Of a stretch of 62,136 bases of DNA, positions 13,339 to 26,029 are shown one piece after another (the stretch's first letter is position 1; every line of letters starts with the position of its first letter). The position numbers and the translations under genes were made by a program. The notes beneath the pieces were generated by a model. It was not told the DNA's origin, made no database searches, and was given only the letters and a program-made list of their open reading frames with translations. Where the stretch lies: NCBI RefSeq assembly GCF_011745145.1, contig NZ_CP050191.1, positions 2,494,818-2,556,953 on the forward strand. Direction: 5' to 3'. The DNA is from Mycobacterium sp. DL440. GTDB taxonomy: Bacteria; Actinomycetota; Actinomycetes; Mycobacteriales; Mycobacteriaceae.

Positions 13339-14523
13339 ATGAAGATGTCCACGCTGCTCACTCGCAATGCCAGTACGCGTCCCGGAGTGACCGGCACGGC
13401 GCGAGTGGACCGCGACATCGATCGGCTGCTGCGCCGCGTCGGCCCCGGCGACATCGTCGTCCTCGACGCCCAGGATCTGGACCGGATCACGGCCGATGCG
13501 CTTGTCGAGGCCCAGATCGCCGGTGTCGTCAACGCCTCGCCGTCCATCTCGGGGCGCTATCCGAACCTGGGGCCGGAAGTGCTCGTCGCCAATGGTGTGA
13601 TGCTGATCGACGAGGCCGGGCCGGATGTCTTCCGCAAGATCAAGGACGGGGCGCGGATCCGCCTGAACAACGGCGGCGTCTACTCCGGTGACCGACGCAT
13701 CGCGGTGGGTACCGAGCGCAACGATCAAGAGATCCACGAGTTGATGCACGACGCCAAGAGCGGTCTGGTGGCGCATCTGGAGGCGTTCGCGGGCAACACC
13801 ATCGAGTTCATCCGCAGCGAGAGCCCGCTACTCATCGACGGCATCGGAATCCCGAACATCGACGTGGACCTGCACCGCCGCCACGTGGTGATCGTCGCCG
13901 AGGAACCCGACGCGGCCGAGGACCTCAAGGCGCTCAAGCCCTTCATCAAGGAGTACCAACCGGTGCTGGTCGGCGTCGGGGCCGGCGCGGACGTACTGCG
14001 CAAGGCCGGATACCGTCCCGCGCTGATCGTCGGCGACCCGGACAAGATGAGCGTCGAGGTGCTGCGGTGCGGTGCCCAGGTGGTGCTGCCCGCCGACGCC
14101 GACGGCCATGCCGCCGGGCTGGAACGAATCCAGGACCTCGGGGTGGGTGCGATGACCTTCCCTGCCGCGGGATCGGCGGCCGACCTGGCGCTACTGCTGT
14201 GTGATCACCACGGGGCGTCACTGATCGTGACGGCCGGTCACACCGCCTCGATCGAGGAGTTCTTCGACCGCTCGCGCCAGCGCAGCAACCCGTCGACGTT
14301 CTTGACCCGGTTGAAGGTCGGCGAGAAGCTCGTCGACGCCAAGGCGGTCGCGACCCTCTACCGCAGCCGGGTGTCCGGCGGGGCGATCGCGCTGCTGGTG
14401 CTGGCCATGCTGGTGGCCGTGGTCGTCGCGCTGTGGGTGTCGCGCGCAGACGGTGCCATATTCGATTGGGTTGTCGAGTACTGGAACCGCTTCACGCTCT
14501 GGGTGCAGGGCCTGGTCAGCTGA
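13339..14523 (+). CDS. steA: Cell-envelope protein SteA
   Basis: 394 residues, equivalent to Rv1697. Known work on corynebacteria links SteA/SteB to cell separation and control of the amidase RipA. Most of the protein is cytoplasmic with a thiamine-pyrophosphokinase-like fold (GADVLRKAGYRPALIVGDPDKMS, DHHGASLIVTAGHTASIEEFFD). One transmembrane helix lies at about 350-372 (GGAIALLVLAMLVAVVVALW), with a short tail outside. It is followed 14 bp later by steB, so they are a conserved pair. The start MKMSTLLTRN agrees with the family. Confidence 0.92.
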   Translation: MKMSTLLTRNASTRPGVTGTARVDRDIDRLLRRVGPGDIVVLDAQDLDRITADALVEAQIAGVVNASPSISGRYPNLGPEVLVANGVMLIDEAGPDVFRKIKDGARIRLNNGGVYSGDRRIAVGTERNDQEIHELMHDAKSGLVAHLEAFAGNTIEFIRSESPLLIDGIGIPNIDVDLHRRHVVIVAEEPDAAEDLKALKPFIKEYQPVLVGVGAGADVLRKAGYRPALIVGDPDKMSVEVLRCGAQVVLPADADGHAAGLERIQDLGVGAMTFPAAGSAADLALLLCDHHGASLIVTAGHTASIEEFFDRSRQRSNPSTFLTRLKVGEKLVDAKAVATLYRSRVSGGAIALLVLAMLVAVVVALWVSRADGAIFDWVVEYWNRFTLWVQGLVS

Positions 14524-14537
14524 GTGGTAGGTGAGCT

Positions 14538-15479
14538 GTGATCACGCTACGTGCACACGCGATCTCGTTGGCGTCGGTGTTCCTGGCGCTGGCAATCGGG
14601 GTGGCACTGGGTTCGGGGCTGCTGTCGAACACGGTGCTGTCGGGTCTTCGTGACGACAAGTTGGAACTGCAGCACCAGATCGACACGCTCACCGACGGTA
14701 AGAATGCGTTGAATGAAAAGCTCAATGCCGCAGGAGAATTCGACGCACAGATGGCGCCCCGGATGGTGCGCGACGCATTGAAGGACAAGTCGGTGGTGGT
14801 GTTCCGCACCCCGGATGCCGTCGACGGCGACGTCGACGCCGTGTCGCGGTTCGTCCGCGACGCCGGCGGCACGGTGACCGGGAAAATCGCACTCACGAGC
14901 GAGTTCGTCGAAGCGAATTCGGCCGACAAACTACTTTCCGTGGTCAACTCGCCGATCGTGCCGGCCGGCAAACAGTTGAGCACCGCGGCGGTGGACCAGG
15001 GGTCTCAGGCCGGCGACCTGTTGGGCATCACGCTGCTGATCGACCGGAACCCGGCCGCAGCACCCGTCGATGACATGCAGCGGCAGACCGTGCTCACTGC
15101 GCTGCGCGACACCGGATTCCTGACCTATGACGATCCACACATCGGCGCGGCCAACACGGCGCTGATCGTGACCGGAGGCGGGCTGGGTGAAGACGGCGGC
15201 AACCGCGGCGCGACCATGGCCCGCTTCGCCGCCGGCCTGGCTCCGCACGGCACCGGGACGGTGCTCGTGGGGCGTTCGGGGGCGGCCTCTGGGACCGGAC
15301 CGGTGGCCGTGACCAGGTCGGATGCCGGCTTGACCGCGATGGTCACCACAGTGGACGACGCCGATTCCAGCGCCGGTCAGATCACCGCGGTCCTGGCGCT
15401 GAGCGACCTCGCGGGCGGGGGGAAGCCTGGCAAGTACGGAACCGGGCAGGGTGCGACGTCGGTGACCGTCCCGCAATAG
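14538..15479 (+). CDS. steB: SteB / MctB (Rv1698-like) envelope protein
   Basis: 313 residues. The N-terminal membrane helix (HAISLASVFLALAIGVALGSGLLS, residues 4-27) is followed by a short coiled coil and an extracytoplasmic domain. It is equivalent to Rv1698, which has been described both as MctB, an outer-membrane protein affecting copper tolerance, and as SteB, the partner of SteA in cell separation. The gene order with steA supports the latter partnership. GTG start. The sequence ends in a Gly-rich tail (GGGKPGKYGTGQG). Confidence 0.9.
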   Translation: MITLRAHAISLASVFLALAIGVALGSGLLSNTVLSGLRDDKLELQHQIDTLTDGKNALNEKLNAAGEFDAQMAPRMVRDALKDKSVVVFRTPDAVDGDVDAVSRFVRDAGGTVTGKIALTSEFVEANSADKLLSVVNSPIVPAGKQLSTAAVDQGSQAGDLLGITLLIDRNPAAAPVDDMQRQTVLTALRDTGFLTYDDPHIGAANTALIVTGGGLGEDGGNRGATMARFAAGLAPHGTGTVLVGRSGAASGTGPVAVTRSDAGLTAMVTTVDDADSSAGQITAVLALSDLAGGGKPGKYGTGQGATSVTVPQ

Positions 15480-15543
15480 GCGGGTTTTGCCCGGGTGCGC
15501 GCGGCGCGCCAGCGACGGCTTGTCGGCGTCGGTGTTAAGGTGA

Positions 15544-17988
<2,445 letters not shown>

Positions 17989-17992
<4 letters not shown>

Positions 17993-18945
17993 CCACACCG
18001 TCGCCCCTCCGATCGGCCCTCGACGACCAACTGCAGGGCTACCTCGATCACCTGACGATCGAGCGGGGCGTGGCGGCCAACACCTTGAGTTCGTACCGGC
18101 GCGATCTGCGCCGTTATGCCGAACACCTGACCAAGCGTGGAATCGAGGACCTGGCCGCGGTGGCGGAGGCCGATGTCAGCGACTTCCTGATTGCCCTGCG
18201 TCGGGGCGACCCCGAATCGGGAGTGACCGCGCTGTCGGCGGTTTCGGCGGCCAGGGCCGTGGTCGCAGTCCGCGGACTGCACCGGTTCGCCACGGCCGAG
18301 GGCATCACCGAACTGGATGTCGCCCGCGGGGTCAAACCGCCCACCCCCAGTCGTCGGCTGCCCAAGAGCCTCACCCTCGACGAGGTGCTCGCCTTGCTCG
18401 AGGCCGCCGGCGGGGAGAGCGAGGCCGACGGTCCGCTGACGCTGCGTAACCGTGCACTGCTGGAACTGCTGTACTCCACCGGTGCCCGCATCTCCGAGGC
18501 GGTCGGACTCGACGTCGACGACATCGACACGCACGCGCGTTCGGTGCTGCTGCGCGGCAAGGGCGGTAAGCAGCGGCTCGTACCCATCGGACGCCCGGCG
18601 GTCACTGCGCTCGACGCGTACCTGGTGCGGGGGCGTCCGGATCTGGCCCGCCGGGGCCGCGGCACCCCCGGAATCTTCCTCAACGCCCGCGGCGGCCGGC
18701 TGTCCCGCCAGAGTGCCTGGCAGGTGTTGCAGGATGCGGCCGCTCGGGCCGGCATCACCTCGGCAGTGTCGCCGCACACGTTGCGGCACTCGTTCGCGAC
18801 GCACCTGCTCGACGGTGGCGCCGACGTGCGCGTCGTACAGGAACTGCTGGGCCACGCTTCGGTCACCACTACGCAGATCTACACCATGGTCACCGTGCAC
18901 ACGCTGCGCGAGGTATGGGCGGGTGCACACCCGCGCGCGCGTTAA
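17989..18945 (+). CDS. xerD: Tyrosine recombinase XerD
   Basis: 318-residue site-specific recombinase for resolving chromosome dimers at dif, together with XerC. The N-terminal SAM-like core-binding domain is at residues 10-110. The catalytic set is complete: Arg167 (GARISEA), Lys191 (RGKGGK), His263 and Arg266 ([12 protein letters not shown]), His289 ([12 protein letters not shown]) and Tyr298. ATG at 17989 overlaps the preceding stop. Equivalent to Rv1701. Confidence 0.95.
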
Positions 18946-19691
18946 CCCAGATACTCCGACTCCAGCACCAGATCGGGCAGCAGGGTCTGGTATTCGGCAT
19001 GTGTCTTGTGCTGGGTGGTGTCCCACAGCGAGCCCTGATGCGCACTCATGTAGGCCAGGTACTTCGGCGCCCCCGGCAGCTTCACGTTGTCGGCCACCAC
19101 GATCGAGCCCCGGTGCAGCCAACCGCGGTCCAGCAGGCTCTGCAGGTCCGGCAGGTAGGCGTTCTTGTCGTGGTCGAGGAACACGAAATCCAGCCCGCCG
19201 GTGTCGAACCCGCTCGCAACGAGCGCGTCCAGCGTGCGACCGCCGTCACCGATGGTCCCGACGACGCAGGTGATCCGGTCGGCCACCCCGGCGTGGGTCC
19301 AGATGCGTCGCGCGATGTCGGCGTTGGTGGGGGAGAACTCGACCGAGAACACCCGGGCAGCGGGCGCGGCGCGGGCGATGCGCATCGCGCCGTAACCGCA
19401 GTAGGTGCCCAGCTCGAGCGCCAGGCGCGGGTTGGCCCGGACGACTGCGGAGTCGAGCAGCGCACCCTTCTCGTCGCCGACGTTGATCAGGAACGACTTC
19501 TCGTAGGCGAACTTGTCGATGGTGGCGATGGCGTCGTCGAGGTCACCCGCGCGGGCGTTGGCCACGACATAGTCGGCGGCCGCGGCCTCCCTGCCATCGC
19601 CCCACTGCCCGGTCCGGGCGAAGTGTCTGGCGCCGATTCCCATCCGGATGAACGACCACCGCAACAGCGGTAGCCGCTGTTTGAGACTCAT
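18942..19691 (-). CDS. SAM-dependent O-methyltransferase, catechol type (Rv1703c-like)
   Basis: 249 residues. SAM-binding motif [18 protein letters not shown] (about 90-107), acidic ribose-binding residue in VFSVEFSP, metal-site Asp in [16 protein letters not shown] and VVADNV. This arrangement is that of catechol O-methyltransferase-like enzymes. ATG at 19691 is chosen; an in-frame ATG at 19703 would add MVCV. It converges on xerD with a 4-bp overlap. In M. tuberculosis a 13E12-repeat gene (Rv1702c) lies between the two; it is absent here. Confidence 0.88.
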   Translation of the reverse strand: MSLKQRLPLLRWSFIRMGIGARHFARTGQWGDGREAAAADYVVANARAGDLDDAIATIDKFAYEKSFLINVGDEKGALLDSAVVRANPRLALELGTYCGYGAMRIARAAPAARVFSVEFSPTNADIARRIWTHAGVADRITCVVGTIGDGGRTLDALVASGFDTGGLDFVFLDHDKNAYLPDLQSLLDRGWLHRGSIVVADNVKLPGAPKYLAYMSAHQGSLWDTTQHKTHAEYQTLLPDLVLESEYLG

Positions 19692-19809
19692 GACGCACAC
19701 CATATGCGCCGGTTTGCCCGCGGGTCTGCCCGTTCTGGCTGCGTACCGACGTTAAACTTGCCGGGATGTATGCCGAGACTGCGGGATGCCCGACCAGGAG
19801 TGGTGGGGT

Positions 19810-20694
19810 ATGACCGACGACGGCGGACATGACGGGCTGTTCGAACACAGCTCACCCGAACTCGGCCTGACCGGCCGGCCTCCGCGAGACATCCCCGAAC
19901 CGCCGGCCCGTTCGACACACGGCCCGGCCAAGGTCATCGCGATGTGCAATCAGAAGGGCGGGGTTGGCAAGACCACCTCGACCATCAACCTGGGTGCCAG
20001 CCTGGCCGAGTACGGTCGCCGGGTGCTGCTGGTGGACCTCGATCCGCAGGGCGCGCTGTCGGCGGGCCTCGGGGTGCCGCACTACGAGCTCGAGCACACT
20101 GTGCACAACCTGCTGATCGAACCGCGGGTGTCCATCGATGAGGTGGTGATCAAGACCCGGGTCAGCGGCATGGACCTGGTGCCCAGCAACATCGACCTGT
20201 CGGCCGCCGAGATCCAGCTGGTCAACGAGGTCGGCCGCGAGCAGTCCCTGGCCCGGGCCCTCTACCCGGTGCTCGACCGCTACGACTACGTGCTGATCGA
20301 CTGCCAGCCCTCGTTGGGTCTGCTCACGGTCAACGGGCTGGCCTGCGCCGACGGTGTGATCATCCCCACCGAATGCGAGTACTTCTCGCTGCGCGGATTG
20401 GCTCTGCTGACCGACACCGTGGCCAAGGTCCACGACCGGCTCAACCCGAAACTGTCCATCAGCGGCATCCTGGTCACCCGCTACGACCCGCGCACGGTCA
20501 ACGCACGCGAGGTCATGGCCCGGGTGGTGGAACGGTTCGGCGACCTGGTGTTCGACACCGTGATCACCCGGACCGTGCGTTTCCCGGAGACCAGCGTGGC
20601 CGGCGAGCCGATCACCACCTGGGCGCCCAAATCGGGCGGTGCCGTCGCCTACCGGTCGCTGGCGCGCGAAGTCATCGACCGGTTCGGCGCGTGA
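19810..20694 (+). CDS. ParA/Soj-type ATPase (Rv1708-like)
   Basis: 294-residue ParA-family partition ATPase. After about 38 variable residues the deviant Walker A NQKGGVGKTT (48-57, with the signature Lys) is followed by LLVDLDPQGALSAGLG and the Walker B-like YVLIDCQPSLG. The family pairs with ScpA/ScpB here and in M. tuberculosis (Rv1708-1710), and is distinct from the oriC-linked parA. ATG at 19810, with AGGAG 9 nt upstream, is preferred over ATG at 19786, which lacks a clear ribosome site. scpA overlaps its end by 4 bp. Confidence 0.9.
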   Translation: MTDDGGHDGLFEHSSPELGLTGRPPRDIPEPPARSTHGPAKVIAMCNQKGGVGKTTSTINLGASLAEYGRRVLLVDLDPQGALSAGLGVPHYELEHTVHNLLIEPRVSIDEVVIKTRVSGMDLVPSNIDLSAAEIQLVNEVGREQSLARALYPVLDRYDYVLIDCQPSLGLLTVNGLACADGVIIPTECEYFSLRGLALLTDTVAKVHDRLNPKLSISGILVTRYDPRTVNAREVMARVVERFGDLVFDTVITRTVRFPETSVAGEPITTWAPKSGGAVAYRSLAREVIDRFGA

Positions 20695-21569
20695 ACGATG
20701 TCCTGAACACCCCGGCCACTCCGACCGGCGATCCTGCCGAACCAGCTGCCGCGGCCGGGGATGAGCCCGCCACCGGTGATCAGCAGAACCGCTTCCAGGT
20801 TCGGCTCACCAACTTCGAGGGACCGTTCGACCTGCTGTTGCAGCTGATATTCGCGCACCGCCTCGATGTCACCGAGGTCGCATTGCACCAGGTCACCGAT
20901 GATTTCATCGCCTACACCAAGGAGATCGGCGCCCGGCTCGAACTCGACGAGACCACGACGTTCCTGGTGATCGCGGCCACGCTGCTGGATTTGAAGGCGG
21001 CCCGGCTGCTGCCGTCGGGCGAGGTCCACGACGAGGAAGATCTCGCCCTGCTAGAGGTCCGTGACCTCTTGTTCGCGCGGCTGCTGCAGTACCGGGCGTT
21101 CAAGCATGTCGCGTTGATGTTCGCCGAACTGGAGGCCGCGGCGCTGCGCAGCTACCCGCGTGCAGTGTCGCTGGAGGACCGTTTCTCCGACCTGCTGCCC
21201 GAGGTGATGCTCGGCGTCGATGCCGGCAAGTTCGCCGAGATCGCGGCCGCCGCCTTCACCCCGCGTCCGGTGCCCACAGTCGGCATCGATCACATTCATG
21301 CGCCCAAGGTTTCGGTGCCTGAACAGGCGCACCGCATCATCGCCCTGCTCGAACAGCGCGGGATCGGCGAATGGGCCAGTTTCTCCGAACTGGTGGCCGA
21401 GTGCACGGACGGATTGCAGATCGTCGGCAGCTTCCTGGCGCTGCTCGAACTGTTCCGGGCCAGGGCGGTAGCATTCGAGCAACCAGAAGCGCTTGGAGTG
21501 CTCCAGATTTCGTGGACCGGAGATCGGCCGACCAGCGAACATCTGGCAACCGCTGATGCGGAAGAATAG
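20691..21569 (+). CDS. scpA: Segregation and condensation protein A
   Basis: 292-residue kleisin subunit of the SMC-ScpA-ScpB condensin. After about 35 low-complexity residues the hallmark FQVRLTNFEGPFDLLLQLI appears, then a helical region and the winged-helix C-terminus (SFSELVAECTDGLQIVGSFLALLELFRARAV). The GTG start overlaps the parA stop (GTGA). scpB follows 8 bp later. Confidence 0.95.
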   Translation: MNDVLNTPATPTGDPAEPAAAAGDEPATGDQQNRFQVRLTNFEGPFDLLLQLIFAHRLDVTEVALHQVTDDFIAYTKEIGARLELDETTTFLVIAATLLDLKAARLLPSGEVHDEEDLALLEVRDLLFARLLQYRAFKHVALMFAELEAAALRSYPRAVSLEDRFSDLLPEVMLGVDAGKFAEIAAAAFTPRPVPTVGIDHIHAPKVSVPEQAHRIIALLEQRGIGEWASFSELVAECTDGLQIVGSFLALLELFRARAVAFEQPEALGVLQISWTGDRPTSEHLATADAEE

Positions 21570-21577
21570 CGAGAACA

Positions 21578-22315
21578 ATGACTGACGAGATCTCCGATTC
21601 CGGAGAGCGGTCCGATGATGCCCCGGGTGATGTGATCCCGGTCGGAGATGACCTGGGCGTCGACGTGGCGACGGTTCCCGAGCTTGAGGACGGTGAACTG
21701 GGCGCGGTGCTCGAAGCGCTGCTGCTGGTGGTGGACACCCCGGTGACGGTGGATGCGCTGGCCTCGGCCACCGAACAGCCCGCGTACCGGGTGATGGCCA
21801 AGCTGCGCCTGATGGCCGAGGACTTCGGCGCGCGTGACAGCGGCATCGATCTGCGCGAGGCCGCGGGGGGCTGGCGGATGTACACCCGAGCGCGCTATGC
21901 CCCGTACGTCGAGCGGCTGCTGCTCGACGGCGCCAGGTCCAAGCTGACCCGGGCGGCGCTGGAGACCCTCGCGGTGGTGGCCTACCGGCAGCCGGTGACC
22001 CGGGCGCGGGTGAGCGCGGTGCGCGGTGTCAACGTGGACGCGGTGATACGCACGCTGGTGGCACGTGGCCTGATCACCGAGGCGGGCACCGATTCGGATT
22101 CGGGTGCGGTGATGTTCGCCACCACCGAATTGTTCCTGGAACGGCTGGGCTTGTCCTCGCTGACCGATCTGCCAGACATCGCGCCGCTGCTGCCCGATGT
22201 CGACGTGATCGACGATCTGAGCGAATCACTCGGCGACGAGCCGCGTTTCGCCAAACTCAACGGCGGCTCACCCGGCAGCAATCAGCCGCTGGCCTTCGAC
22301 GTGGACAAGGACTGA
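21578..22315 (+). CDS. scpB: Segregation and condensation protein B
   Basis: 245 residues with two winged-helix domains and acidic tails. Typical segments are LGAVLEALLLVVDTPVTVDALA and LTRAALETLAVVAYRQPVTRARVSAVRGVNVDAVI. It forms the dimer that binds ScpA in the condensin complex. ATG start with an AGCGAGAA stretch upstream. rluB starts one base after its stop. Confidence 0.95.
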   Translation: MTDEISDSGERSDDAPGDVIPVGDDLGVDVATVPELEDGELGAVLEALLLVVDTPVTVDALASATEQPAYRVMAKLRLMAEDFGARDSGIDLREAAGGWRMYTRARYAPYVERLLLDGARSKLTRAALETLAVVAYRQPVTRARVSAVRGVNVDAVIRTLVARGLITEAGTDSDSGAVMFATTELFLERLGLSSLTDLPDIAPLLPDVDVIDDLSESLGDEPRFAKLNGGSPGSNQPLAFDVDKD

Positions 22316-22316
22316 C

Positions 22317-23057
22317 ATGGCTGAAGAAGGCGTACGGCTGCAGAAAGTGTTATCCCAGGCGGGAATTGCCTCCCGGCGGGTGGCTGAGCGGATGATCACC
22401 GACGGCCGCGTCGAGGTGGACGGCAGATTGGTGACTGAGCTCGGTACGCGGGTCGACCCGGCGGTCGCCGAGATCCGGGTGGACGGCTCACGGGTGGTCA
22501 TCGATGACACGCTCGTCTATCTGGCGATCAACAAGCCGATCGGCATGCTGTCCACGATGTCCGACGAGCGTGGCCGCCCGTGCGTGGGAGATCTGGTGGA
22601 GCACCGGGTTCGGGGCAACAAGAAGCTGTTTCACGTCGGCCGCCTCGACGCCGACACCGAGGGGCTGCTGCTGCTGACCAACGATGGGGAGCTCGCGCAC
22701 CGGCTGATGCACCCGTCGTACGAGATCCCCAAGACCTACGTGGCGACCGTGGTCGGTACGGTGCCGCGCGGGCTCGGGAAAAAGCTGCGCACCGGCGTCG
22801 AACTCGACGACGGCCCGGCACACGTCGACGACTTCGCGGTGGTGGACACGGTTCCCGGCAAGACTCTGGTGAAGGTCACCCTGCACGAGGGCCGCAACCG
22901 CATCGTGCGGCGCATGCTGGCCGCGGTGGATTTCCCGGTGCAGGAACTGGTCCGCACCGACATCGGTTCGGTGGCGCTGGGGGACCAGCGGCCGGGCAGT
23001 ATCAGGGCGCTCAGCCGCAAGGAAATCGGCGAGCTTTATCAGGCGGTGGGAATGTGA
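22317..23057 (+). CDS. rluB: 23S rRNA pseudouridine synthase, RsuA/RluB family (Rv1711-like)
   Basis: 246 residues. N-terminal S4 domain ([22 protein letters not shown]), then the RsuA/RluB catalytic core with [19 protein letters not shown], whose first Asp is the catalytic residue, and [19 protein letters not shown]. It probably modifies the 23S rRNA helix 89 region, as RluB does. The stop overlaps cmk. It is part of the parA-scpA-scpB-rluB-cmk-der chain. Confidence 0.93.
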   Translation: MAEEGVRLQKVLSQAGIASRRVAERMITDGRVEVDGRLVTELGTRVDPAVAEIRVDGSRVVIDDTLVYLAINKPIGMLSTMSDERGRPCVGDLVEHRVRGNKKLFHVGRLDADTEGLLLLTNDGELAHRLMHPSYEIPKTYVATVVGTVPRGLGKKLRTGVELDDGPAHVDDFAVVDTVPGKTLVKVTLHEGRNRIVRRMLAAVDFPVQELVRTDIGSVALGDQRPGSIRALSRKEIGELYQAVGM

Positions 23058-23740
23058 GCGGATCTCTGGTGGTGGCGGTCGATGGACCGGCGGGGACCGG
23101 AAAGTCTTCGGTTTCAAGAAGTTTGGCGCAAGCCCTGGGAGCGAGCTACCTGGACACCGGCGCGATGTACCGCATCGTCACGTTGGCGGTCCTGCGCGCC
23201 GGGGCCGACCTGGACGATGCCGCGGCGATCGACGCGGTGGCCTCAGGTGCGGTGATCGGTGTGGGCTCGGATCCCGGTGAGGACCGCGCGTTCCTGGCCG
23301 GCGAAGACGTCTCGGACGAGATTCGCGGTGACGAGGTGACCCGCGCGGTCTCTGCGGTCTCGGCGGTACCTCAGGTGCGTGCCCGGTTGGTCGATCTGCA
23401 GCGCGAGTTGGCGTCTGCGGGTGGACGCGTGGTGGTCGAGGGCCGCGACATCGGAACTGTCGTGCTGCCCACGGCCGACGTCAAGATCTTCCTGACCGCC
23501 TCGGCCGAGGAGCGGGCCCGGCGTCGCAATGCCCAGAACCTCGCCAGCGGCCTGCCCGACGACTACGCGACCGTGCTCGCCGATGTGCAGCGGCGCGACC
23601 GCCTGGACTCCACGCGGGCCGTTTCCCCGCTGCGGGCAGCCGAGGATGCGCTGGTGGTCGACACCAGTGAGATGGACCAAACACAGGTCGTGGCATACCT
23701 TCTCGACCTGGTGACCCAGCATGCGGGGGTGCGCCGATGA
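23054..23740 (+). CDS. cmk: Cytidylate kinase
   Basis: 228 residues. Phosphorylates CMP/dCMP. P-loop [10 protein letters not shown] (10-19), DTGAMYR for CMP binding, [14 protein letters not shown], and the lid-region Arg residues in SAEERARRR. The GTG start at 23054 overlaps the rluB stop, and the end overlaps der (ATGA). Confidence 0.95.
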   Translation: MSGSLVVAVDGPAGTGKSSVSRSLAQALGASYLDTGAMYRIVTLAVLRAGADLDDAAAIDAVASGAVIGVGSDPGEDRAFLAGEDVSDEIRGDEVTRAVSAVSAVPQVRARLVDLQRELASAGGRVVVEGRDIGTVVLPTADVKIFLTASAEERARRRNAQNLASGLPDDYATVLADVQRRDRLDSTRAVSPLRAAEDALVVDTSEMDQTQVVAYLLDLVTQHAGVRR

Positions 23741-25155
23741 GCTCCGATGGTGACGGCACCTGGTCGGACGAGAGCGACTGGGAGTTCAGCGACGAGGTCG
23801 CCGAGGTTCTCGAGGAGGCCGCCGCGCCGCCTCCGGTGCTGGCCGTGGTCGGCCGGCCCAATGTGGGGAAATCCACTCTGGTGAACCGGATCCTGGGGCG
23901 TCGCGAAGCCGTCGTGCAGGACATTCCCGGGGTGACCCGCGACCGGGTGTCCTATGACGCGAACTGGCTGAACCGCCGTTTCATGGTGCAGGACACCGGG
24001 GGATGGGAACCCGATGCCAAGGGTCTGCAGCAGTTGGTGGCCGACCAGGCGCTGGTGGCGATGCGCACTGCCGACGCGATCATCCTGGTGGTCGACGCGG
24101 TCGTCGGTGCCACCTCGGCCGACGAGGCGGCGGCCCGGATGCTGCGTAAGTCGGGCAAGCCGGTTTTCTTGGCGGCCAACAAGGTTGACACGCAGCGCGG
24201 TGAGTCCGACGCCGCGGCACTGTGGTCGCTTGGTATCGGCGAGCCGCACGCGATCAGCGCCATGCACGGCCGGGGCGTGGCCGATTTGCTGGACGTGGTG
24301 ATGGAAAAGCTGCCGACCGTCTCGGAGGTGGCCGGCGGCGGTGTCGGCGGCCCGCGCCGGGTGGCGCTGGTGGGCAAGCCGAACGTGGGCAAGAGCTCCC
24401 TGCTGAACCGGCTGGCCGGTGACGAGCGTTCGGTGGTGCACGACGTCGCGGGCACCACGGTCGATCCCGTCGACTCGCTGATCGAATTAGGCGGCAAGAC
24501 TTGGCGTTTCGTCGACACCGCGGGTTTGCGCCGCAAGGTCGGGCAGGCCAGTGGGCACGAGTTCTACGCCTCGGTGCGCACCCACGGTGCGATCGATGCG
24601 GCCGAGGTGGCGATCATGCTGATCGATGCCTCCCAGCCGCTGACCGAGCAGGACTTGCGGGTGCTGTCGATGGTCATCGAGGCCGGGCGTGCACTGGTCG
24701 TCGCGTTCAACAAATGGGACTTGGTCGACGAGGACCGGCGCTACCTGCTGGACAAAGAGATCGACCGTGAGCTGGCACAGGTGCAGTGGGCGCCGCGGGT
24801 CAACATCTCGGCCATGACCGGCCGGGCGGTGCAGAAGCTGGTGCCGGCGCTGGAGACATCACTGGCGTCCTGGGACAAGCGGATCTCGACCGGTCAGCTC
24901 AACAACTTCCTCAAAGAGATCGTGGCCGCAACGCCGCCGCCGGTGCGCGGCGGCAAGCAGCCCAAGATCCTGTTCGCCACCCAGGCAGCCACCCGGCCGC
25001 CGACCTTCGTGCTGTTCACCTCCGGGTTCCTGGAGGCCGGCTACCGCCGGTTCCTGGAGCGCCGCCTGCGTGAGACGTTCGGATTCGAGGGCAGCCCGGT
25101 GAAGATCAACGTCCGGGTCCGGGAGAAGCGCGGAGCACCCAAGAAGAAGCGCTGA
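23737..25155 (+). CDS. der: Ribosome biogenesis GTPase Der (EngA)
   Basis: 472 residues with two tandem G domains and a KH-like tail. First G1 GRPNVGKST (39-47) with DTGGWE as G3 and NKVD as G4. Second G1 GKPNVGKSS (about 213-221) with DTAGLRRK and NKWD. The lysine-rich C-terminus ([11 protein letters not shown]) is typical. It acts in 50S subunit assembly and ends the housekeeping block that parallels Rv1691-Rv1713. Confidence 0.96.
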   Translation: MSSDGDGTWSDESDWEFSDEVAEVLEEAAAPPPVLAVVGRPNVGKSTLVNRILGRREAVVQDIPGVTRDRVSYDANWLNRRFMVQDTGGWEPDAKGLQQLVADQALVAMRTADAIILVVDAVVGATSADEAAARMLRKSGKPVFLAANKVDTQRGESDAAALWSLGIGEPHAISAMHGRGVADLLDVVMEKLPTVSEVAGGGVGGPRRVALVGKPNVGKSSLLNRLAGDERSVVHDVAGTTVDPVDSLIELGGKTWRFVDTAGLRRKVGQASGHEFYASVRTHGAIDAAEVAIMLIDASQPLTEQDLRVLSMVIEAGRALVVAFNKWDLVDEDRRYLLDKEIDRELAQVQWAPRVNISAMTGRAVQKLVPALETSLASWDKRISTGQLNNFLKEIVAATPPPVRGGKQPKILFATQAATRPPTFVLFTSGFLEAGYRRFLERRLRETFGFEGSPVKINVRVREKRGAPKKKR

Positions 25156-25178
25156 ACCGGGCCGATAGGCTGGCCCGA

Positions 25179-25961
25179 GTGTCCGTCACCCACATGATCC
25201 TGATCGCGCTGGCCGGTGTCGGTGCGGGCGCGATCAACGCGGTCGTCGGGTCCGGCACGCTGATCACCTTCCCCACGCTCGTGGCGCTGGGCTTTCCGCC
25301 GGTCACCTCGACGATGTCCAATGCCGTCGGGCTGGTCGCCGGCGGGGTTTCGGGCACCTGGGGCTATCGCCGCGAGTTGCGTGGTCAGTGGAAGCGGCTG
25401 CGGTGGCAGATTCCCGGATCGCTGATCGGGGCCGCGCTGGGCTCCTGGCTGCTGCTGCACCTGCCGGAAAAAGTGTTCGTCACGGTGGTGCCGGTGCTGC
25501 TGATATTGGCGCTGGCCCTGGTGGTCGTCGGTCCCCGGATCCAGGCCTGGGCGCGGCAACGCGCCGAGGCGTCCGGTCAATCTGCCGACCATGTGAGCAC
25601 ACGCCGGATGGCGCTGCTGGTGCTCGGCACGTTCGCCGTCGGTATCTACGGCGGCTACTTCACCGCGGCCCAGGGAATCCTGCTGATCGCGGTGATGGGT
25701 CTTCTGCTGCCCGAGTCGATCCAGCGCATGAACGCCGCGAAGAACCTGCTGTCGTTGTTGGTCAACATCGTGGCGGCGCTGGCATACACGATCGTCGCAT
25801 TCGACCGCATCAGCTGGGCGGCAGCGGGCCTGATCGCGGTCGGTTCGCTGATCGGCGGTTTCCTCGGCGCGCATTACGGACGCCGGCTGTCGCCGAATGC
25901 GTTGCGCGCCGTGATCGTGGTGGTGGGACTGATCGGCCTGTACCGGTTGTTGAGCCTGTAG
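25179..25961 (+). CDS. TauE/SafE family membrane permease (copy 1)
   Basis: 260 residues with about eight transmembrane helices and the two-fold repeated family pattern: GVGAGAINAVVGSGTLITFPTL near the start and GIYGGYFTAAQGILLIAVMGLLL in the middle. TauE/SafE proteins export sulfite, sulfoacetate or other organosulfur anions; the substrate is not readable here. GTG start 23 bp after der. A second member of the same family lies 244 bp downstream. Confidence 0.88.
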   Translation: MSVTHMILIALAGVGAGAINAVVGSGTLITFPTLVALGFPPVTSTMSNAVGLVAGGVSGTWGYRRELRGQWKRLRWQIPGSLIGAALGSWLLLHLPEKVFVTVVPVLLILALALVVVGPRIQAWARQRAEASGQSADHVSTRRMALLVLGTFAVGIYGGYFTAAQGILLIAVMGLLLPESIQRMNAAKNLLSLLVNIVAALAYTIVAFDRISWAAAGLIAVGSLIGGFLGAHYGRRLSPNALRAVIVVVGLIGLYRLLSL

Positions 25962-25997
25962 GGCAAGGCCTTGCCTGTCCGAAGGCTCAGGTAAAGT
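25962..25997 (+). promoter_or_regulatory. Promoter with palindrome, upstream of the Cys-codon leader
   Basis: Perfect 14-bp palindrome GGCAAGGCCTTGCC (25962-25975), directly after the first permease stop. Its right half overlaps a possible -35 TTGCCT (25971-25976). A possible -10 TAAAGT follows at 25992-25997 (15-bp spacer, slightly short). A repressor site over the -35 box would fit sulfur-responsive control. The motif assignment is by eye. Confidence 0.4.
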
Positions 25998-26029
25998 CAC
26001 GTCGACTGTCGAGCAGGAAGGGGTGACCG

